From assembly GCF_001598855.1 (NCBI RefSeq), contig NZ_BCZS01000009.1:107563-171562 (forward strand): a DNA stretch of 64,000 nt, read 5' to 3'. The notes below the pieces were generated by a model. That model had not been told where the DNA came from. It ran no database searches and saw only the letters and a list, made by a program, of their open reading frames with translations. Below are positions 35,651-44,076 of the stretch, in pieces; the first letter of the stretch is position 1, and each line of letters opens with the position of its first letter. The position numbers were made by a program, and so were the translations under genes. Source of the stretch: Pluralibacter gergoviae ATCC 33028 = NBRC 105706 (GTDB lineage: Bacteria > Pseudomonadota > Gammaproteobacteria > Enterobacterales > Enterobacteriaceae).

Positions 35651-36570
35651 GTCTGCTATTTGCCGTTATTCAGGCGCTGGTGCTGTTTGCCTTCGCGCCG
35701 CTGCTGAGCGGCGTCACCCGCGTGCTGCGCGCCCGGCTGCACAACCGGCGCGGGCCGGGGGTGCTGCAGGAGTATCGCGACCTGGTCAAGCTGCTGGGCC
35801 GCCAGAGCGTCGCCCCGGCGGCGTCCGGCTGGGTGTTCCGCCTGACGCCGTTCGTGATGGTCGGCATCATGCTGACCATCGCCACCGCGCTGCCGGTGGT
35901 GACCGTTGACGCGCCGCTGCCGCCGCTGGGGGATCTGATCACCCTGATCTACCTGTTCGCCCTGGCGCGCTTTTTCTTCTCCATCGCCGGGCTGGATACC
36001 GGCAGCCCGTTCACCGCCATCGGCGCCAGCCGCGAGGCGGTGCTCGGCGTGCTGGTGGAGCCGATCCTGCTGCTCGGCCTGTGGGTGGCGGCGCTGGTGG
36101 CGAACTCGACCTACGTGGGCAACATTGCCGCCACCGTGCTGCACTGGCCCGCGGCACGCAGCCTGCCGCTGGCGCTTGCGCTGTGCGCCTGCGCCTTCGC
36201 CACCTTTATTGAGATGGGCAAGCTGCCGTTCGACCTCGCGGAAGCCGAGCAGGAGCTGCAGGAAGGGCCGCTGACCGAATACAGCGGCAGCGGCTTCGCG
36301 GTGCTCAAGTGGGGCATCAGCCTCAAGCAGCTGGTGGTGCTGCAGATGTTCCTCGGCGTGTTTCTGCCCTGGGGCCAGATGGAGAGCTTCTCCGTCGGCG
36401 GCCTGCTGCTGGCGGTGGTTATCGCTGTCGTTAAGCTGCTGGCGGGCGTACTGATCATCGCCCTGTTCGAAAACGGCATGGCGCGCCTGCGCTTCAACGC
36501 CACCTCCCGGGTCACCTGGGCCGGGTTTGGTTTCGCCTTTTTAGCCTTCGTCTCCTTGCTGGTGGCGTGA
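35647..36570 (+). CDS. hycD: FHL membrane subunit HycD
   Basis: HycD is the NuoH-like anchor linking the soluble hydrogenase domain to HycC. The 307-residue protein has about eight TM segments and the acidic loop EMGKLPFDLAEAEQELQEGP (about residues 191-210), a hallmark of the NuoH/HycD family. It overlaps hycC by 4 bases. Confidence 0.96.
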   Translation: MSLLFAVIQALVLFAFAPLLSGVTRVLRARLHNRRGPGVLQEYRDLVKLLGRQSVAPAASGWVFRLTPFVMVGIMLTIATALPVVTVDAPLPPLGDLITLIYLFALARFFFSIAGLDTGSPFTAIGASREAVLGVLVEPILLLGLWVAALVANSTYVGNIAATVLHWPAARSLPLALALCACAFATFIEMGKLPFDLAEAEQELQEGPLTEYSGSGFAVLKWGISLKQLVVLQMFLGVFLPWGQMESFSVGGLLLAVVIAVVKLLAGVLIIALFENGMARLRFNATSRVTWAGFGFAFLAFVSLLVA

Positions 36571-36587
36571 TTTAAGAGAGTTTTAGC

Positions 36588-38297
36588 ATGTCTGAACAAA
36601 AAATCGGTCAACACTACCTGGCGGCGCTGCACGAGGCTTTTCCCGGCGTGGTGCTGGATGAAGCCTGGCAAACCAAAGACCAGCTGACCCTCACCGTCAA
36701 GCTGAACTACCTGCCGGAAGTGGTGGAGTTTCTCTACTACAAGCAGGGCGGCTGGCTGTCGGTGCTGTTCGGCAACGACGAGCGCAAGCTCAACGGCCAC
36801 TACGCCGTCTACTACGTGCTGTCGATGGAGCAGGGCACGAAGTGCTGGATCACCGTGCGCGTGGAGGTGGACGCCAACAAGCCGGAATATCCGTCCGTCA
36901 CGCCGCGCGTGCCCGCCGCCGTATGGGGCGAGCGCGAAGTGCGCGACATGTACGGCCTGGTACCGGTGGGCCTGCCGGACGAGCGCCGCCTGGTGCTGCC
37001 GGACGACTGGCCGGATGAACTCTATCCGTTGCGCAAGGACAGCATGGACTACCGCCAGCGCCCGGCGCCGACCACCGACAGCGAAACCTACGAGTTCATC
37101 AACGAACTGGGCACGAAGAAAAATAACGTCGTGCCGATCGGTCCGCTGCACGTCACCTCCGACGAGCCGGGCCACTTCCGCCTGTTCGTCGACGGCGAAA
37201 ACATCATCGACGCCGACTACCGCCTGTTCTACGTCCACCGCGGCATGGAGAAGCTGGCGGAAACCCGCATGGGCTACAACGAAGTCACCTTCCTGTCGGA
37301 CCGCGTGTGCGGCATCTGCGGCTTCGCCCACAGCACCGCCTACACCACCTCGGTAGAGAACGCGATGGGCATCGCGGTGCCGGAGCGGGCGCAAACGATC
37401 CGCGCCATTCTGCTGGAGGTGGAGCGTCTGCACTCGCACCTGCTCAACCTCGGGCTGGCCTGCCACTTCACCGGCTTCGACTCCGGCTTTATGCAGTTCT
37501 TCCGGGGGCGCGAAACCTCGATGAAGATGGCGGAAATTCTGACCGGCGCGCGTAAAACCTACGGCCTGAACCTGATCGGCGGCATCCGCCGCGATCTGCT
37601 CAAGGATGACATGATCCAGACCCGCCAGCTGGCGCAGCAGATGCGCCGAGAGGTACAGGATCTGGTAGAGATGCTGCTCAGCACCCCGAATATCGACCAG
37701 CGCACCGTCGGCGTCGGCCGCCTTGACCCGGAGATTGCCCGCGACTTCAGCAACGTCGGCCCGATGGTGCGCGCCAGCGGCCACGCCCGCGACACCCGCG
37801 CCGATCACCCGTTCGTCGGCTACGGCCTGCTGCCGATGGAAGTCCACAGCGAGCAGGGCTGCGACGTGATTTCGCGCCTTAAGGTGCGCATCAACGAGGT
37901 CTACACCGCGCTGAACATGATTGACTACGGCCTCGACAACCTGCCGGGCGGCCCGCTGATGGTGGAGGGTTTCACCTATATCCCGAACCGCTTCGCGCTC
38001 GGCTTCTCGGAGGCGCCGCGCGGGGACGATATCCACTGGAGCATGACCGGCGACAACCAGAAGCTGTACCGCTGGCGCTGCCGGGCGGCGACCTACGCCA
38101 ACTGGCCGACCCTGCGCTACATGCTGCGCGGCAACACGGTGTCCGACGCGCCGCTGATCATCGGCAGCCTCGATCCGTGCTACTCCTGCACTGACCGCAT
38201 GACGGTGGTGGACGTGCGCAAGAAGAAGAGCAAAACGGTGCCGTACAAAGAGCTTGAGCGCTACAGCATTGAGCGCAAGAACTCGCCGCTGAAATAG
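36588..38297 (+). CDS. hycE: Hydrogenase-3 large subunit (precursor) HycE
   Basis: HycE holds the [NiFe] site that makes H2. The 569-residue precursor joins a NuoC-like N-terminal domain (to about 165) to a NuoD-like catalytic part. Nickel Cys ligands are Cys241 and Cys244 (CGICGF), and Cys531 and Cys534 (DPCYSC). The protein continues 32 residues past Arg537, the tail that HycI removes after nickel insertion. All four ligands and the cleavage site match E. coli. Confidence 0.97.
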   Translation: MSEQKIGQHYLAALHEAFPGVVLDEAWQTKDQLTLTVKLNYLPEVVEFLYYKQGGWLSVLFGNDERKLNGHYAVYYVLSMEQGTKCWITVRVEVDANKPEYPSVTPRVPAAVWGEREVRDMYGLVPVGLPDERRLVLPDDWPDELYPLRKDSMDYRQRPAPTTDSETYEFINELGTKKNNVVPIGPLHVTSDEPGHFRLFVDGENIIDADYRLFYVHRGMEKLAETRMGYNEVTFLSDRVCGICGFAHSTAYTTSVENAMGIAVPERAQTIRAILLEVERLHSHLLNLGLACHFTGFDSGFMQFFRGRETSMKMAEILTGARKTYGLNLIGGIRRDLLKDDMIQTRQLAQQMRREVQDLVEMLLSTPNIDQRTVGVGRLDPEIARDFSNVGPMVRASGHARDTRADHPFVGYGLLPMEVHSEQGCDVISRLKVRINEVYTALNMIDYGLDNLPGGPLMVEGFTYIPNRFALGFSEAPRGDDIHWSMTGDNQKLYRWRCRAATYANWPTLRYMLRGNTVSDAPLIIGSLDPCYSCTDRMTVVDVRKKKSKTVPYKELERYSIERKNSPLK

Positions 38298-38306
38298 GAC
38301 ACAGCC

Positions 38307-38849
38307 ATGTTTAATTTCATTAAAAAAGCGATCAAAACCGGCACCGCCACCAGCAGTTATCCGCTGGAGCCGATCCCGGTAGACAAAAACTTTCGCGGCA
38401 AGCCGGAGCACAACCCGCAGCAGTGCATCGGCTGCGCCGCCTGCGTCAACGCCTGCCCGTCTAACGCCCTGACGGTAGAAACCGATCTGGCGGAGGGGCA
38501 ACTCGCCTGGCAGTTTAACCTCGGGCGCTGCATCTTCTGCGGCCGCTGCGAAGAGGTCTGCCCGACGGCGGCGATTAAGCTCTCCCAGGCCTACGAGCTG
38601 GCGGTGTGGAAAAAAGAGGCCTTCCTCACCCGGTCGCGCTTCGACATCTGCGCCTGCCGCGTCTGCCAGCGCCCCTTCGCCGTGCAGAAAGAGATCGATT
38701 ACGCCATCGCCCTGCTGGCGCACAATGGCGACAGCCGCGCCGAGTCGCACCGCGAAAGCTTTGAGACCTGCCCGGCCTGCAAGCGCCAGAAGTGCCTGGT
38801 GCCGTCTGACCGCATTGAACTGACTCGCCACATGAGAGAGGCCAGCTAA
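38307..38849 (+). CDS. hycF: FHL ferredoxin-like subunit HycF
   Basis: HycF is the NuoI-like subunit with two [4Fe-4S] clusters: [12 protein letters not shown] (about residues 42-53) and [12 protein letters not shown] (about 76-87). The C-terminal part has further Cys (CACRVCQRP and CPACKRQKC) as in E. coli HycF, possibly a metal site. The protein is 180 residues. Its stop overlaps the ATG of hycG by 1 base. Confidence 0.96.
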   Translation: MFNFIKKAIKTGTATSSYPLEPIPVDKNFRGKPEHNPQQCIGCAACVNACPSNALTVETDLAEGQLAWQFNLGRCIFCGRCEEVCPTAAIKLSQAYELAVWKKEAFLTRSRFDICACRVCQRPFAVQKEIDYAIALLAHNGDSRAESHRESFETCPACKRQKCLVPSDRIELTRHMREAS

Positions 38850-39616
38850 TGAGTAACTTACTGGGGCCGCGCGACGAAAACGGCCTGCCCGTCCCGATGA
38901 GCGTGGACGAGTCCATCGCCAGCATGAAGGCGTCGCTGCTGAAAAAAATCAAGCGCTCCGCCTACGTTTACCGCGTCGACTGCGGCGGCTGCAACGGCTG
39001 CGAGATTGAGATCTTCGCCACACTTTCGCCGCTGTTCGACGCCGAGCGCTTCGGCATCAAGGTAGTGCCCTCGCCGCGCCACGCCGATATTCTGCTGTTC
39101 ACCGGGGCGGTGACCCGCGCCATGCGATCGCCGGCGCTGCGCGCCTGGGAATCGGCACCGGATCCGAAAATCTGCATCTCCTACGGTGCCTGCGGCAACA
39201 GCGGCGGCATCTTCCACGACCTGTACTGCGTCTGGGGCGGCACCGACAAAATCGTCCCGGTTGACGTCTACATCCCCGGCTGCCCGCCGACGCCCGCCGC
39301 CACCCTGTACGGCTTCGCCATGGCGCTGGGCCTGCTGGAGCAGAAAATCCACGCCCGCGAACCGGGCGAGCGGGACAATCAGCCGGCGCAGATCCTGCAT
39401 CCGCAAATGGTGCAGCCCCTGCGGGTGCAGGTGGACCGCGCCGCGCGCAAACTGGCGGGCTACCGCTATGGCCGCCAGATCGCCGACGACTACCTGCGCC
39501 AGCTGGAGCAGGGCGACGGGCAGGTGCAGCGCTGGCTCGATGCTGAGAGCGATCCGCGCCTCACCGAGATCGTCACCCATCTCAATCAGGTGGTTGAGGA
39601 GGCGCGCATCCGATGA
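38849..39616 (+). CDS. hycG: Hydrogenase-3 small subunit HycG
   Basis: HycG is the NuoB-like small subunit that carries the cluster next to the [NiFe] site. The 255-residue protein has [13 protein letters not shown] (about residues 45-57), [11 protein letters not shown] and [11 protein letters not shown], all cluster ligands. It overlaps hycH by 4 bases. Confidence 0.96.
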   Translation: MSNLLGPRDENGLPVPMSVDESIASMKASLLKKIKRSAYVYRVDCGGCNGCEIEIFATLSPLFDAERFGIKVVPSPRHADILLFTGAVTRAMRSPALRAWESAPDPKICISYGACGNSGGIFHDLYCVWGGTDKIVPVDVYIPGCPPTPAATLYGFAMALGLLEQKIHAREPGERDNQPAQILHPQMVQPLRVQVDRAARKLAGYRYGRQIADDYLRQLEQGDGQVQRWLDAESDPRLTEIVTHLNQVVEEARIR

Positions 39617-40023
39617 GTGAAACGGTGGTGTTCAGCCAGCTGAGCCGCAAGTTTATTGACGAAAACGACGCCACGCCGGACGCGGCGCAGCAGGTGGTCT
39701 ACTACAGCCTGGCGATTGGCCACCACCTCGGCGTCATCGACTGCCTGGAGGCGGCCCTGAGCTGCCCGTGGGAGGACTACCTGGCGTGGATCGGCACCCT
39801 GGAGGCGGGCAGCGACGCCCGCCGCAAAATGGAGGGCGTACCGAAGTACGGCGAGATCGTCATCGATATTAACCACGTGGTGATGCTGGCGCAGGCGTTT
39901 GACGCCGCGCGGGCCACCCAGACCGACGCGCAGAAGGCCTGGAGCAATCAGCTGCTCGGCATGCTGCACGATATCCATCAGGAAAACGCCATCTACCTGA
40001 TGGTAAGGAGACTCCGTGACTGA
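39613..40023 (+). CDS. hycH: HycE maturation factor HycH
   Basis: HycH is needed for maturation of HycE but is not part of the finished complex in E. coli. The 136-residue protein has no Fe-S motif. Segments such as [22 protein letters not shown] match the family. It overlaps hycG by 4 bases and hycI by 8. Confidence 0.95.
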   Translation: MSETVVFSQLSRKFIDENDATPDAAQQVVYYSLAIGHHLGVIDCLEAALSCPWEDYLAWIGTLEAGSDARRKMEGVPKYGEIVIDINHVVMLAQAFDAARATQTDAQKAWSNQLLGMLHDIHQENAIYLMVRRLRD

Positions 40024-40471
40024 CGTACTGCTTTGCGTAGGCAACAGCATGATGGGCGACGACGGCGCCGGCCCGCTGCTGGCGGAAATGTGCGCCGCCG
40101 GGGCACCCGGCAGCTGGACGGTGCTCGACGGCGGCAGCGCCCCGGAAAACGAAGTGGTCGCCATTCGCGCCATGAAGCCTTCCCGGCTGCTGATCGTCGA
40201 TGCCACCGACATGGGCCTGGACCCCGGCGAGATCCGCATCGTCGATCCCGACGACATCGCCGAGATGTTTATGATGACCACCCACAATATGCCGCTGAAC
40301 TACCTGGTGGATCAGCTGCGCGACGACGTGGGCGAGGTGATTTTTCTTGGGATCCAGCCGGATATTGTTGGGTTTTATTTTCCGATGACGGAGAAGATTA
40401 AAGCGGCGGTTGAGGTGGTGTATCAGCGGCTGGCTGGCTGGGAGGGAAACGGCGGGTTTGAGGCGCTTTGA
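40016..40471 (+). CDS. hycI: HycE C-terminal processing endopeptidase HycI
   Basis: HycI cuts the 32-residue tail from HycE after nickel is in place. The 151-residue protein has the protease motifs GNSMMGDDGAGPLL, with metal-sensing Asp16, and LIVDATDMGLDPG with Asp62, and a later His in MMTTHNMPLN. The start is a GTG, which follows AAGGAG. It ends the hyc operon; two hairpins follow. Confidence 0.95.
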   Translation: MTDVLLCVGNSMMGDDGAGPLLAEMCAAGAPGSWTVLDGGSAPENEVVAIRAMKPSRLLIVDATDMGLDPGEIRIVDPDDIAEMFMMTTHNMPLNYLVDQLRDDVGEVIFLGIQPDIVGFYFPMTEKIKAAVEVVYQRLAGWEGNGGFEAL

Positions 40472-40483
40472 TTGGGCGTATTA

Positions 40484-40548
40484 GCCCGGATTTGACCGGG
40501 CGTGGCGATGGCACAGAGGCAGACTTGTTTGACGGTCTGCTTTGTGCC
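40484..40548 (+). terminator. Two hairpins after hycI
   Basis: GCCCGG/CCGGGC pairs at 40484-40501. A longer, nearly perfect stem at 40510-40548 joins GGCACAGAGGCAGAC with GTCTGCTTTGTGCC. Neither has a T-run, but their place at the end of the hyc operon suggests a 3'-end or stabilising function. Confidence 0.55.
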
Positions 40549-40652
40549 AGGAGCGGACATGATATACCGCAGGTCAGATGACCAAATTCAACAAGCCACT
40601 TCACTACATGTGGTAGCATAAGTACGATGGAATTTACTTAAAAGGAATGCCA

Positions 40653-41330
40653 ATGAATTTAAAACCCCTGCTCTGTCTTGTTTTTATACTACTAACTGGA
40701 TGTGTGGTCGGTCCGTATGGAGGGGGGGTAGCGTTTATAAATCCAATCTCTTTGATTACCGCCCCAAAGGATTATGGGACTGAAATAACTAATCTTGAGT
40801 ATGACGAGTTGCAAAAAATTGAGAATACATCAGGCAATATTAAAGTGTCACTCGTATCAAAAGATGAGCTAAAACCTACAACAGCAATGATACTTCTCGA
40901 ATTTCGTAGGAATGACCGAGAATATGGTATTTTGAAGTATAGGGTTTCTCATGCGCGTTCTGCTAATGGATCCTATAACATTCCAGCCATTATCGCGAAA
41001 AACAAAGATTATTATTTATCAGATATTACAGTCATCATTGCTCAGGATAGCGATTTATCAAAAAAACGGAACGGTGGTGACTGGAGTAGATCTTATGTTG
41101 TGCAAATAAACAATATTGAGCACAGCAAAGGTGACGACAAGATAGTAACCAGCAACAATCATAATCTGCATATTGTAAATTGCTCTAAATCCTTTGCCGA
41201 CTCAGATACCGCCAAAGGGGGAGATGAGGTGTATACAGTTCAGATAGAAGCAAAATACTACGATGCGACCCTCTACAACCGTATGAGCTACTGGATAGGG
41301 CGGCACGGAAATTCAGATACAAGCATTTAA
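40653..41330 (+). CDS. Orphan lipoprotein, unknown function
   Basis: The 225-residue protein starts with a clear lipoprotein signal (LVFILLTGC), then GPYGGG and a mixed polar domain. I do not recognise the family. The start at 40653 lies 8 bases after AAAAGGA; an ATG at 40647 lies too close. The gene is much more AT-rich than its neighbours and stands in the space where E. coli has ascGFB, so it is probably acquired. Asn after the lipid Cys region is absent, so outer-membrane sorting is likely. Confidence 0.7.
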   Translation: MNLKPLLCLVFILLTGCVVGPYGGGVAFINPISLITAPKDYGTEITNLEYDELQKIENTSGNIKVSLVSKDELKPTTAMILLEFRRNDREYGILKYRVSHARSANGSYNIPAIIAKNKDYYLSDITVIIAQDSDLSKKRNGGDWSRSYVVQINNIEHSKGDDKIVTSNNHNLHIVNCSKSFADSDTAKGGDEVYTVQIEAKYYDATLYNRMSYWIGRHGNSDTSI

Positions 41331-41600
41331 GCGCAGAGAAGCTTTTCGAAAACTCTGTTTTTGAGGCTTAACTCAATCACTATGTTGAATCGCCGCAGTT
41401 TCGGTAGGCATCCTTTAAGTTGGCATTTAAATCAAATGCCAGCTTCCGCTGTTCGCTCATAGCGGACTTTCAGAGTTGAGCGTTTTATGTCTGTAGAAGC
41501 GGTCAGTTTGAGTCAATCTGTCTAGCAGGTGCTGTCCATCGCCCTGTGTACGGCGCTTCATGCCTGCAGTTGCGCTCCGACGCTATCTTTCTGCGCCCCC
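41331..41600. other. Intergenic stretch between the lipoprotein and tenA-like genes
   Basis: No gene is supported. The only structure seen is a hairpin at 41421-41441 (arms TGGCATTT/AAATGCCA) without a T-run. Confidence 0.5.
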
Positions 41601-42236
41601 TTAATACACCGAATCAAAAAAATCTTTCTCCAGCGCAATCGCACGGCGGAAAAAGTCTTCGCAAAGCGCCTCGTGCGTCGGCCCGACGCGATCCAGCTCG
41701 CGGCGCAGGAAGTGGACGAAGTCGGCAAATTCAGGGTTGTTATGCAGCGTTATCCACTCCGCGTGAATAAAACTCTCCGATAGCGGAGCAGGAATAGAGG
41801 ATGCCCATTCGAGGTACGATCCTTCCGCCACGTTGAGCACGGACAGGATCGCGGCGTAGCTTCCGGATCCCGCGGCTTCCTGCATGATCGCCTTAAAGCC
41901 CGCGGTCGCCGGGGTATCGGGCGGCTGATTGAACTGCCGCTCGTCGATGCCCAGCGCCGCCAGGGCGCGGGTAAAGTAAGTGTTTTCGTCCGAGCTTATC
42001 GACCCGGCAAAGCGGCCGAAGGTGAGTTTTGCAGCAAGGCTATCAGCCTGTGCAATGGCCGCGCCGATAAGGCTCAGGAAAACTTCAAAAAAGCGATAGT
42101 CCTGAATCAGGTAGCTCGCCATCACTTTATCATCGATGCTGCCGGCCATCAGTTCGCGTACGAACCTGTGCTCTATCACCGATGCCCAGGTCGCGGCATG
42201 GCGATTTTTCAGCTGTTCCGTTAGCGTTGTGCCCAT
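41601..42236 (-). CDS. TenA/THI-4 family protein (TenA_E-type)
   Basis: The 211-residue helical protein belongs to the TenA/thiaminase II group, which acts on thiamine breakdown products. It has the aspartate segment LIQDYRFFEVF (about residues 43-53), but where Cys-type TenA has its active Cys it reads LNVAEGSYLEWAS, typical of the TenA_E branch that uses a Glu instead. Reaction is therefore uncertain: aminopyrimidine salvage is the best guess. No thiamine gene lies nearby. The hok/sok loci begin about 200 bases upstream of its start. Confidence 0.82.
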   Translation of the reverse strand: MGTTLTEQLKNRHAATWASVIEHRFVRELMAGSIDDKVMASYLIQDYRFFEVFLSLIGAAIAQADSLAAKLTFGRFAGSISSDENTYFTRALAALGIDERQFNQPPDTPATAGFKAIMQEAAGSGSYAAILSVLNVAEGSYLEWASSIPAPLSESFIHAEWITLHNNPEFADFVHFLRRELDRVGPTHEALCEDFFRRAIALEKDFFDSVY

Positions 42237-42421
42237 CGTTTGTCTCGCAGTTTAGCCCGCAGGTGTGACAAGCAGAGTAGCGGCGGCGGGCGGGGGCGAT
42301 CAACGCGAAAAATACCAGGGATTAACTTCAGGCAGGCCGGGATCTTCGTAGCTGGATCCCCCGCTTGACACGGAGTGTGGGAAGCAAAAGGGTGCCCGTA
42401 GCCAGCAAAGACAACAGCCGA

Positions 42422-42443
42422 AAGGCGGGGCGAACCCCGCCTT
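42422..42443 (-). terminator. Hairpin at the 3' end of hok copy 1
   Basis: AAGGCGGGG and CCCCGCCTT pair perfectly around 4 bases just past the hok stop on the minus strand. It can end or cap the hok mRNA. The same structure is found in copy 2. Confidence 0.7.
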
Positions 42444-42446
42444 GGG

Positions 42447-42596
42447 TTAGCGCCTGCCTTCGTAGTTCAGAAACGCCGCAAACTCCGTATTGCCCTGGTT
42501 GATACGAACCTCACAGAGTGAGTCTCTTACCATCCAGGTAAACACCAGGAGCGTCAGACAGACCACTACCAGGCTATACAACAGCTTTCGTGACAT
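42447..42596 (-). CDS. Hok/Gef-family membrane toxin, copy 1
   Basis: This 49-residue protein is too short for most gene callers. It has an N-terminal TM helix (residues 5-22) and the Hok signature DSLCEVRI, followed by a short tail ending NYEGRR. Hok peptides depolarise the inner membrane when made. A GGAGG site lies 13 bases before the ATG, and an overlapping leader frame and an antisense RNA gene are both present, so the locus looks complete. It differs from copy 2 by one residue (Asn36 to Ser). Confidence 0.9.
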   Translation of the reverse strand: MSRKLLYSLVVVCLTLLVFTWMVRDSLCEVRINQGNTEFAAFLNYEGRR

Positions 42597-42645
42597 TCTC
42601 TTGCACCTCCGAAGTCAGGAGGCTACTATTATGTTGCTTATGCAT
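42574..42645 (-). CDS. mok-like leader peptide overlapping hok copy 1
   Basis: A 23-codon frame starts upstream of hok and ends inside it, one frame off (MHKQHNSSLLTSEVQENV...). In classical loci translation of mok is needed for hok translation. The frame is kept in copy 2 with only conservative changes (Lys3 to Glu, Asn6 to Asp). Confidence 0.65.
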   Translation of the reverse strand: MHKQHNSSLLTSEVQENVTKAVV

Positions 42646-42690
42646 AACAGGAGGCCTCAAGTTGATTGAAAAATCGCTTGGGGCTTTTTG
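42635..42690 (+). ncRNA. sok-like antisense RNA, copy 1
   Basis: A sigma-70 promoter lies at 42601-42629 (TTGCAC, 17 bases, TACTAT) on the plus strand. An intrinsic terminator follows at 42654-42689 (GCCTCAAG paired with CTTGGGGC, then TTTTT). The predicted RNA of about 55 bases is complementary to the mok start region of the hok mRNA, as Sok is. Ends are estimated. Confidence 0.82.
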
Positions 42691-42927
42691 CTGTCTGCCG
42701 CAGTCACCCGAAGCAGACGGCTTCAGGCACCCGCCGAAACTCTACGCTCAACGCGCTGTTTTAACGATTGAAAATTGCGCAAATGTCCGAGATCTGCCTT
42801 GAGACGGTTTTCCCCGCGCCTGTACTGGAATGCATAGCGATCGCGGTAAATACCCGGCGAGACGCGTCGCGCCTGCCCATTGAGGTTTGCTGAAAGGGTG
42901 CCCGTAGCCAGCAGAAACAACCGCCGA

Positions 42928-42949
42928 AAGGCGGGGCGAACCCCGCCTT
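42928..42949 (-). terminator. Hairpin at the 3' end of hok copy 2
   Basis: It has the same AAGGCGGGG/CCCCGCCTT stem as in copy 1, just past the second hok stop codon. Confidence 0.7.
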
Positions 42950-42952
42950 GGG

Positions 42953-43102
42953 TTAGCGCCTGCCTTCGTAGTTCAGAAACGCCGCAAACTCCGTACTGCC
43001 CTGGTTGATACGCACCTCACAGAGTGAGTCTCTTACCATCCAGGTGAACACCAGTAGCGTCAGACAGACCACTACCAGGCTATACAACAGCTTTCGTGAC
43101 AT
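42953..43102 (-). CDS. Hok/Gef-family membrane toxin, copy 2
   Basis: This 49-residue protein is identical to copy 1 except Ser36. It has one TM helix at residues 5-22 and the DSLCEVRI motif. Its own mok frame, sok promoter and terminator are intact. Two intact toxins with nearly the same antisense RNA should be cross-regulated. Confidence 0.9.
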   Translation of the reverse strand: MSRKLLYSLVVVCLTLLVFTWMVRDSLCEVRINQGSTEFAAFLNYEGRR

Positions 43103-43151
43103 TTTCTTGCACCTCTGAAGTCAGGAGGCTACTATCATGTTGTTCATGCAT
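43080..43151 (-). CDS. mok-like leader peptide overlapping hok copy 2
   Basis: A 23-codon frame (MHEQHDSSLLTSEVQENV...) matches the copy 1 frame and ends inside hok copy 2 at the same place. Confidence 0.65.
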   Translation of the reverse strand: MHEQHDSSLLTSEVQENVTKAVV

Positions 43152-43195
43152 AACAGAGAGCCTCAAGTTGATTGAAAAATCGCTTGGGGCTTTTT
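43142..43195 (+). ncRNA. sok-like antisense RNA, copy 2
   Basis: The promoter TTGCAC-N17-TACTAT lies at 43107-43135. The terminator stem GCCTCAAG/CTTGGGGC with a T-run lies at 43160-43195. Only a few bases differ from copy 1, so either Sok could act on either mRNA. Confidence 0.82.
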
Positions 43196-43345
43196 GCTGT
43201 CTGCCGCAGTTACCCGAAGCAGACGGCTTCAGGCACCCGCCGAAACTCTACCCTCAACGCACGGCTTTAACGAGCAACAATTACGCAAAGCTCCGGTATC
43301 GGCCAATGCGTTCTTTTTCATGCGGCAAATACCCTCAGCGGCGGC

Positions 43346-43380
43346 CTGTCGGCGGCGCTGCCGACAGTGGCAAAAATGAC
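43346..43380. promoter_or_regulatory. Candidate FhlA region upstream of hydN
   Basis: A 22-base dyad (CTGTCGGC/GCCGACAG) at 43346-43367 is followed at 43371 by CAAAAATGAC, the core seen twice between hycA and hycB, and by GATGACA. It lies about 65 bases ahead of the hydN sigma-54 promoter. Confidence 0.65.
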
Positions 43381-43441
43381 GATGACAGCCGGGAAAATGC
43401 AGGTTGACATTTTATTGTTTTGATAAATAACTATTTTTTAG

Positions 43442-43459
43442 TTGGCATGGATAATGCAA
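43442..43459 (+). promoter_or_regulatory. Sigma-54 promoter of hydN-fdhF-hypF
   Basis: TTGGCATGGATAATGCAA has the -24 GG and -12 GC at the right spacing. Transcription should start near 43469, 26 bases before hydN. Confidence 0.9.
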
Positions 43460-43494
43460 ATCCCCGGCGATTATGATCATCGCCGGAGGCGTAA

Positions 43495-44037
43495 ATGAAC
43501 CGTTTTATTATTTCCGATGCCAGCAAATGCATCGGCTGCCGCACCTGCGAAGTGGCCTGCGTCGTTTCGCATCAGGAAAATCAGGATTGCGCGGCGCTGA
43601 CGCCGCAAACCTTCCTGCCCCGCATTCACGTGATTAAGGGCGTGAATATCTCCACCGCCACCGCCTGCCGCCAGTGCGAAGATGCGCCCTGCGCCAACGT
43701 CTGCCCGAACGGCGCCATTGCCCGCGAAAACGGCTTCATGCGGGTGATGCAGGAGCGCTGCATCGGCTGCAAAACCTGCGTCGTCGCCTGCCCGTATGGC
43801 GCGATGGAGGTGGTAGTGCGTCCGGTCGTGCGCGGCACCGCGTCAATGCCGGTCAAAATGGAAAAGGCGGAGGCCAATAAGTGCGATCTCTGCTACCACC
43901 GCGACGCTGGCCCTGCCTGCGTGAGCGCCTGTCCGACCCGGGCGCTGGTCTGCGTCGATCGCGAAGCGCTGGAGCGCATGAGCGTTGAAAAACGCCGCCG
44001 TGCCGCCCTTGATGGCGCGGTATCCCTGTCGTTTTAA
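43495..44037 (+). CDS. hydN: Fe-S electron transfer protein HydN
   Basis: HydN is a ferredoxin-type protein linked to formate dehydrogenase-H activity. The 180-residue protein has four [4Fe-4S] motifs: CIGCRTCEVAC, CRQCEDAPCANVCP, CIGCKTCVVACP and CDLCYHRDAGPACVSACP. It is a close relative of HycB. It lies 39 bases ahead of fdhF, so the formate dehydrogenase and its partner are co-expressed. Confidence 0.95.
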   Translation: MNRFIISDASKCIGCRTCEVACVVSHQENQDCAALTPQTFLPRIHVIKGVNISTATACRQCEDAPCANVCPNGAIARENGFMRVMQERCIGCKTCVVACPYGAMEVVVRPVVRGTASMPVKMEKAEANKCDLCYHRDAGPACVSACPTRALVCVDREALERMSVEKRRRAALDGAVSLSF

Positions 44038-44076
44038 GTCACTTTACTTACTTCACTTTTAACAGGTCTGTTACTG

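Larger units (their letters stand above)
42388..42760. repeat. Tandem repeat unit 1 carrying hok/mok/sok
   Basis: About 370 bases here are repeated at 42894-43265 with a shift of 506 bases and only scattered differences, starting from GGGTGCCCGTAGCCAGC and fading after the CAACGC at about 42752. The unit holds a complete hok/mok/sok locus. Confidence 0.88.
42894..43265. repeat. Tandem repeat unit 2 carrying hok/mok/sok
   Basis: This is the second copy of the unit at 42388. Similarity ends near 43252-43265, after CTACCCTCAACGCACG. Substitutions within coding parts are mostly silent or conservative. Confidence 0.88.

Noticed and set aside
36111..38831. A 906-codon open frame on the minus strand opposite hycE and hycF
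   Set aside because: The plus-strand genes are unmistakable members of the hyc operon. The antisense product is rich in His, Ala, Arg and Val, as expected of a shadow frame in GC-rich DNA.
42723..42920. A 65-codon minus-strand frame between the two hok units
   Set aside because: It spans unrelated sequence between repeats, is not conserved in the second unit and has no recognisable product.
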